The translations under genes and the position numbers were made by a program. Shown in pieces: positions 7,337 to 10,937 of a DNA stretch of 10,937 nt; the first letter of the stretch is position 1; each line of letters opens with the position of its first letter. Source of the stretch: Betaproteobacteria bacterium (lineage in GTDB: Bacteria; Pseudomonadota; Gammaproteobacteria; Burkholderiales; CAIKXV01); the NCBI GenBank assembly GCA_947456915.1, contig CANGUQ010000092.1, forward strand, positions 1 to 10,937, written 5' to 3'. Under the pieces are notes generated by a model. The model ran no database searches. It was not told where the DNA came from and saw only the letters and a program-made list of their open reading frames with translations.

Positions 7337-8383
7337 TCAGTATTCGGGAGTTATCTTCGCCGTTGCGATGACGCCGCCCCAGCGTGCGATGTCCTCGCGG
7401 ATCTGCTGCGCGAACGCCCTGGGCGTGTCGAGCACCAGAGTGGTGCCGGTCGCTTCGAAGCGGTTGCGGATCTCGGGGCGCGACAGCGCCGCGCGGGTCG
7501 CCGTGTACAGACGGTCGATGATGGCGGGGGGCGTGCGCGCGGGCGCGAGCAGACCGTACCAGAGGTCGGACTCGAACTTCTCCAGCCCCGGCGTCTCGGC
7601 CACCGCGGGCACGTTGGGAAGCGCTGCACTGCGCGTGCGCGTGCTCACCGCGATCGCGCGCAGCTTGCCCTGTTCGATGAACGGCGTCGCGGCGAGAATC
7701 GCGACGAACATGAACTGCACCTGCCCGCCGACCAGCGCCGCGAGCGCGGGATTGCTGCCCTTGTACGGCACGTGGGTCAGGTCGATCCCGGCGAAGGTGC
7801 GCAGCATCTCGCCTGCGAGGTGCGCGCCGCCGCCCGATCCCGAGGACGCGTAGTTGAGCGTCCCGGGCTTCGCGCGGGCGATGGCGATCAGGTCGAGGAC
7901 CGTCTTCGCCGGCAGCGAGGGGTGTGCGACGAGCGCAAAAGGCTGCGAGGCGAGCAGCGTCACTGGCGCGAAGTCCTTCACCGGGTCGTACGTCACGACC
8001 TTGCGGAACAGCTGCGGGTTGATGGCGATCGTCGCGTTGGTGGTGACCAGCAGCGTGTAGCCGTCGGGCTGCGCGCGCGCGACCACCTCGGTGCCGATGT
8101 TGCCGTTGCCGCCGGCGCGGTTGTCGACCAGGAACGACTGGCCGAGGTCGCGCGACAGTTCGGTGGCGAGCGTACGTGCCACGAGATCGCCGCCGCCGCC
8201 GGCCGCGAACGGATAGACGATCCTTACCGGCCGCAACGGCCACTGCGCCGATTGGGCAATCGCAGGCATCGCGAGCGCCGGCAGCATCGCCGACACCGCG
8301 CAGATACGCGCAGCGGCCCGGCAGGCGCGCCACGTCCCGCTTCCCGTTGCCGGACTCGTTTGTCCGCAGGTTCGTGTGGTCAT
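7337..8383 (-). CDS. Bug/TctC-family periplasmic substrate-binding protein (receptor 3)
   Basis: This 348-residue receptor is encoded on the minus strand, last in the selenoprotein-regulator block. The leader is long, with an extended polar start (MTTRTCGQTSPATGSGTWRA), a hydrophobic core and probable cleavage at AIA|Q near residues 43/44. Mature family signatures are QWPLRPVRIVYPFAAGGGGD, NRAGGNGNIGTEVVARAQPDG and LTHVPYKGSNPALAAL. The start at 8383 is set by AAGGAG eight bases upstream. A second ATG four bases earlier (8387) is out of frame and leads to an unrelated reading. The gene begins 28 nt after the LysR stop, so it is very likely co-transcribed with the regulator and the selenoprotein and may deliver or sense the ligand of that system. 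The ligand is unknown, and no TctA/TctB genes are visible. Confidence 0.94.
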   Translation of the reverse strand: MTTRTCGQTSPATGSGTWRACRAAARICAVSAMLPALAMPAIAQSAQWPLRPVRIVYPFAAGGGGDLVARTLATELSRDLGQSFLVDNRAGGNGNIGTEVVARAQPDGYTLLVTTNATIAINPQLFRKVVTYDPVKDFAPVTLLASQPFALVAHPSLPAKTVLDLIAIARAKPGTLNYASSGSGGGAHLAGEMLRTFAGIDLTHVPYKGSNPALAALVGGQVQFMFVAILAATPFIEQGKLRAIAVSTRTRSAALPNVPAVAETPGLEKFESDLWYGLLAPARTPPAIIDRLYTATRAALSRPEIRNRFEATGTTLVLDTPRAFAQQIREDIARWGGVIATAKITPEY

Positions 8384-8391
8384 GCATTCGG

Positions 8392-8397
8392 CTCCTT
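8392..8397 (-). promoter_or_regulatory. Shine-Dalgarno of receptor 3, choosing the 8383 start
   Basis: AAGGAG on the minus strand lies eight bases before ATG 8383. It also lies four bases before the out-of-frame ATG at 8387, but only the 8383 frame gives a signal peptide and Bug-family protein. Confidence 0.75.
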
Positions 8398-8411
8398 GAT
8401 ATGTCCGCGGC

Positions 8412-9380
8412 TCATGCGCGGGGCGCGCGCGTCGCGCCGCGGTGCGGCCGCCGCCCCTCGGTGCCACGCATCTCCGCGCGCAGTATCTCGGGGCCGAGCT
8501 CGGGGGCGAGCAGTCCGACGAAGTGGGCGACGTAGCTGCGCAGGTAAGCGTTGCGCCGCAACGAGACATAGGTCGTGCTCGACTCGAAGAGGTGGCTTGC
8601 GTCGCGTGCGCTGAGCGCCGTGTCGCGCCGGTGGTCGACGGCCACGGTGGCCAGGATAGCGATGCCCAGCCCCATCTCGACGTAGGTCTTGCACACGTCG
8701 GCATCGACCGCCTTGAACGTGACGTTGGGCTCGATCCCGACGCGGCGGAACGCTTCCATGACGCGCCAGCTGCCGCTGCGGGTCTGGTCGTGCGTGATGA
8801 GCGGCCAGCGTGCGATCGCCTCCAGCGTCAGCGTGCGCACCCGCAGCACCGGATGTCCGCGCGGCGCGACGAGGCTGCGCTCGATCGGAAAGCAGGGCAG
8901 CATCGCAAGGCCGGGGAACGGGCGCATGGCCTCGGTGCCGATCGCCACGTCGGCTTCGCCGGCCTCCACCGCCTCGCAGATCTGCGTGGGATTGCCCTGC
9001 TGCAGCCCCAGCCGTACGCCGGGATAGCGGCGAACGAAGCGCGAGATCACCGCGGGCAGCACGTAGCGCGCGTAGGTGTGGGTGGTGGCGACGGTGAGCG
9101 TTCCGGTCTCGCGGTCCACCCAGTCATCGCGCAGCGCCTTCAGCGCGTCGACGTCATCGAGGATGCGGCGCGCGAGTTCGAGCGCTTCGCGGCCGGGTTC
9201 GGTCACCCCGATGAGGCGGTTGCGGCGGCGCTGGAACACTGGAAAGCCGAGTTCCGACTCGAGCAGCTTCACCTGCTTGCTGATGCCGGGCTGCGAGGTG
9301 TGCAGCGCCTCTGCTGCGGCCGAGACGTGGTTGCCGCAGCGGTGCACTTCGAGGACGCACCGCAGTTGCGAGAGCTTCAT
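8412..9380 (-). CDS. LysR-family transcriptional regulator, CysB-type
   Basis: This 322-residue LysR-type regulator has a winged helix-turn-helix at about residues 1-60 (AAAEALHTSQPGISKQVKLLE) and a periplasmic-binding-protein-like effector domain from about 90. Several blocks match CysB/Cbl rather than generic LysR: TVATTHTYARYVLP (96-109), QQGNPTQI, AVDADVCKTYVEMGLGIAIL (225-242) and RRNAYLRSYVAHF. Length equals that of CysB (about 324). In CysB the effector pocket, as I recall it, uses Thr100, Thr102, Gln103, Thr149 and Thr202. Here T100, T102 and T149 are kept, T200 aligns with T202, and Gln103 is a tyrosine, which suggests a different ligand. The gene starts 10 nt after the selenoprotein stop and ends 28 nt before receptor 3, so the regulator sits inside the unit it may control. 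The tail is rich in Arg and Pro and looks disordered. Confidence 0.92.
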   Translation of the reverse strand: MKLSQLRCVLEVHRCGNHVSAAAEALHTSQPGISKQVKLLESELGFPVFQRRRNRLIGVTEPGREALELARRILDDVDALKALRDDWVDRETGTLTVATTHTYARYVLPAVISRFVRRYPGVRLGLQQGNPTQICEAVEAGEADVAIGTEAMRPFPGLAMLPCFPIERSLVAPRGHPVLRVRTLTLEAIARWPLITHDQTRSGSWRVMEAFRRVGIEPNVTFKAVDADVCKTYVEMGLGIAILATVAVDHRRDTALSARDASHLFESSTTYVSLRRNAYLRSYVAHFVGLLAPELGPEILRAEMRGTEGRRPHRGATRAPRA

Positions 9381-9390
9381 CGCACCGCCC

Positions 9391-10937
9391 TCAGCGCGGC
9401 TGCGCGACGATCACCTTGCGCGTGACCGGATTCGCGTAGCCGCCCCAGAGCACCATCGCGCGATTGCGGTGCGGGTCGCCGCACACGACGATCTCCACCA
9501 CGTCCGGCGAGGGCAGCACGCGCACCCGTTCGTCCGGCCCGACCCGGTACGCCTCGGGGTACAGTCCGCGCTCGATCGCATCGGGGATGGTGAACGCCTC
9601 GGAGTGACCGTACTTCAGCAGGAATTCGAGCTCCCGGTACGGCACGCGGGCGTGCTCGTACAGATACTCCCGGATGTCCTGCCGCGAGTATCCGGCCTGC
9701 GCGAGGGAGCGCGCGATCGGCGGGGCGAGCAGCACCGTGATCATGTTGCGGAAGGCGCGCGGGCCACGCTCGGCGAGCCGGGCGAGGCAGGGCTTCTTCG
9801 TGCACTCGAGGGCGAGAAATTCCAGCGCGCTCTGCGCGGCGGTCTTGTCGGCGGTGCCGTAGATTGCCGGCGGCCAGCCCCAGGTGACCGTGGCCCCGAC
9901 AGTGACCGCGCTGTCGCCGGAGCCGAGCCCTTTCTCGACGTGGTAGGGCTCCCACGGGGAGTCGGCCTGGTTCTCGGCAAGCGCGAAGTTCACCGGGTAG
10001 CCGAAGGTGCCCATGTAGTTGCGACCGAGCCGGAAGCCGGCGAGATTGCGCACGATCAGTCCGAGTGCGCGACCGATGGCCGGATTGCTGCCGCGCGAGA
10101 TGAGGTGGGCGCCGCTCTCCATGCCGAGGTGCTGCACGGCCGGCCCGGTCACCAGCACGTAGGGCAGGACCCCCCACGTGCTGCCGATGTTGGCGAGGTT
10201 GTAGCGGTTGTCCGCGAGCGCCTCGACCAGCGCGATCAGCACCGGCATCGATTGCGGCGGGCACCCGGCCATCACGCCGTTGGCAGCGATGGTGCGAGGG
10301 GTCGCGGTGAGGTTGCCGGGCGGCAGAACCGCCACCGCCGCATCGGGATCGCGGTCGGTGTGGCGCAGGAAGGCCTCGATCCTGCCCGGCGTCGGCGGCA
10401 CGAACGGATGCCCGTCCGCCCACTCGCGCTCACGGAAGTGCGCCTGGATCTCGTCCCACGTGCCTTCGAACGCGATGCTGGCCGGGCGGCCTGCGCCCGT
10501 CGCCGCAGGCGTCGCTCCAGCCGAACGCGGCACTGGCCCGGTGAGCGCCTCGACGATGCGCGGGAACAGGACCTGCTCGACGTTGCGCTCGATCAGCGCC
10601 TCCTCATGCACGCCGACCGCGCCGGGGTACTCCCCGACGCGCAGCGCGGCCAGCCCCTCGGCCTTCGCCACCGTACGCGCGATGTTCGTGAATCCGGTGG
10701 TGGTGATGACCACGCCGGGGATGCCGAGCTTCTCTGCTTCGACGGCCGGCCTCACCGAGGCCGGAGTGCAGGTCCCTCATCCGCCGTTGCCGGTGAGTAT
10801 CGCGTCGACCCCTTTCTCGCGGGCGAGCGCCGCGATCTCGCGCGCGATCTGTTTCTGCGAGGCGTGGTCACCCCCGACGTAGACGATAGGAAACTCGTCG
10901 AACGGCACGATCTTCACGTTCCGGTACCGCTCGGCGA
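9391..10937 (-). CDS. UGSC-family selenoprotein with in-frame Sec UGA, 5' end beyond window
   Basis: The frame is open from the window edge to the TGA stop at 9391, except for one TGA at 10777-10779, giving 514 visible residues with selenocysteine at visible residue 53. The motif is U53-G-T-C56-T, preceded by GVDAILTGNGG and followed by PASVRPAVEAEKLGIPGVVI. This is the layout of the UGSC (seleno)protein family and resembles the Sec site of glycine reductase component B as I recall it. The N-terminal domain runs to about residue 130. A Pro/Ala/Gly-rich linker (about 133-155) leads to a C-terminal domain of about 360 residues with AANGVMAGCPP (Cys225), NPAIGRALGLIVRNLAG and ENQADSPWEPYHVEKGLG. 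I believe that domain is conserved, but its function is unknown to me. A U-x-x-C pair implies redox or covalent selenol chemistry. It heads a transcript with the LysR and receptor 3. Standard calling would start it at GTG 10755, losing the active site. Confidence 0.85.
10746..10764 (-). promoter_or_regulatory. Bacterial SECIS hairpin (bSECIS)
   Basis: In the mRNA, CCGGCCUC pairs perfectly with GAGGCCGG over eight base pairs around the loop GGU. The stem begins 12 nt after the UGA and the loop 20 nt after it. Published bacterial SECIS models, as I recall them, ask for an apical loop of at least 3 nt about 16-37 nt from the UGA with a G in the first two loop positions, and this element meets all three. 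The loop GGU recalls the G-U contact that SelB makes in the E. coli fdhF element. The hairpin codes for PASVRP and lies inside the reading frame, as bacterial elements do. Confidence 0.78.
10777..10779 (-). other. Selenocysteine codon (UGA recoded as Sec)
   Basis: This TGA replaces the first residue of a C/U-G-T-C-T redox motif in an otherwise uninterrupted coding frame. Both flanks translate to coherent protein, with GVDAILTGNGG before and GTCTPASVRPAVEAEK after. A SECIS-like hairpin follows at the correct distance. A one-base change from TGC (Cys) to TGA is what separates Sec and Cys members of such families. Confidence 0.83.

Noticed and set aside
8384..8387. ATG at 8387 as the start of the last minus-strand gene
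   Set aside because: It is out of frame with receptor 3 and gives an Arg-rich non-protein-like reading. The frame from 8383 gives a signal peptide and Bug signatures.
9391..10755. A shorter gene starting at GTG 10755 on the minus strand
   Set aside because: The GTG lies in the apical loop of the SECIS hairpin, has no Shine-Dalgarno, and cuts the protein just after its UGTC motif. Coding similarity continues upstream of it.
10777..10779. Sequencing error or pseudogene explanation for the internal TGA
   Set aside because: A random stop is unlikely to fall exactly on the Sec position of a known motif with a well-placed hairpin after it, and no other damage is visible in the frame. It cannot be fully excluded without read data.
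10208..10882. Plus-strand open frame opposite the selenoprotein gene
   Set aside because: The translation is Ser/Ala/Pro-rich without motifs and lies entirely antisense to a coherent coding region.
1..10937. tRNA, rRNA, CRISPR, insertion sequence or attachment site
   Set aside because: No cloverleaf, regularly spaced repeat, transposase-like protein or terminal inverted repeat was recognised on either strand by eye.

Overview
This window is high-GC bacterial DNA. It is most probably from a betaproteobacterium (Burkholderiales-like): three genes encode Bug/TctC-type periplasmic solute receptors, a family hugely expanded in that group, and they sit among catabolic enzymes. This assignment rests on gene content and base composition, not on a marker gene. 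All nine visible genes end in TGA.

Layout. There are two convergent gene blocks. The plus-strand block (1-7296) runs hyuB-like (3' part only) > hyuA-like > Bug receptor 1 > a 334-nt gene-free gap > TauD/TfdA-family dioxygenase > Bug receptor 2 > enolase-superfamily (MLE-type) enzyme. The first three genes overlap by 4 nt at each junction (ATGA, GTGA) and must be translationally coupled. The minus-strand block, read from the right edge, runs selenoprotein gene (5' end beyond the window) > CysB-type LysR regulator > Bug receptor 3. Gaps there are only 10 and 28 nt, so it looks like one transcript. The blocks meet tail to tail across 40 nt (7297-7336).

Main discovery. The rightmost gene looks truncated to a standard gene caller, because an in-frame TGA (10777-10779, minus strand) interrupts it. 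The reading frame stays open upstream of that TGA to the window edge. The TGA falls exactly on the first position of a U-G-T-C-T motif, the hallmark of the UGSC (seleno)protein family, and resembles the Sec site I recall for glycine reductase component B. Twelve nucleotides after the TGA the mRNA folds into a perfect 8-bp hairpin with a GGU loop (10746-10764). This matches the published bacterial SECIS model: the apical loop lies about 20 nt from the UGA and has G in its first loop positions. I therefore annotate one continuous selenocysteine-containing ORF from 9391 to beyond 10937.

How the genes may work together. The sequence supports two substrate-uptake and catabolism modules. In one, Bug receptors bind an unknown small carboxylate or amide, an ATP-dependent HyuAB enzyme hydrolyses or carboxylates a ring or carbonyl substrate, and a 2-oxoglutarate dioxygenase and an enolase-superfamily enzyme act on related compounds. 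In the other, a U-x-x-C redox selenoprotein is co-transcribed with a CysB-like regulator and its own receptor. The CysB-type regulator, the TauD-type fold and the thiol/selenol motif together hint at an organosulfur or otherwise reducible substrate, but that is inference. No membrane TctA/TctB partners are visible, and no RNA genes, CRISPR arrays, transposons or attachment sites were recognised.
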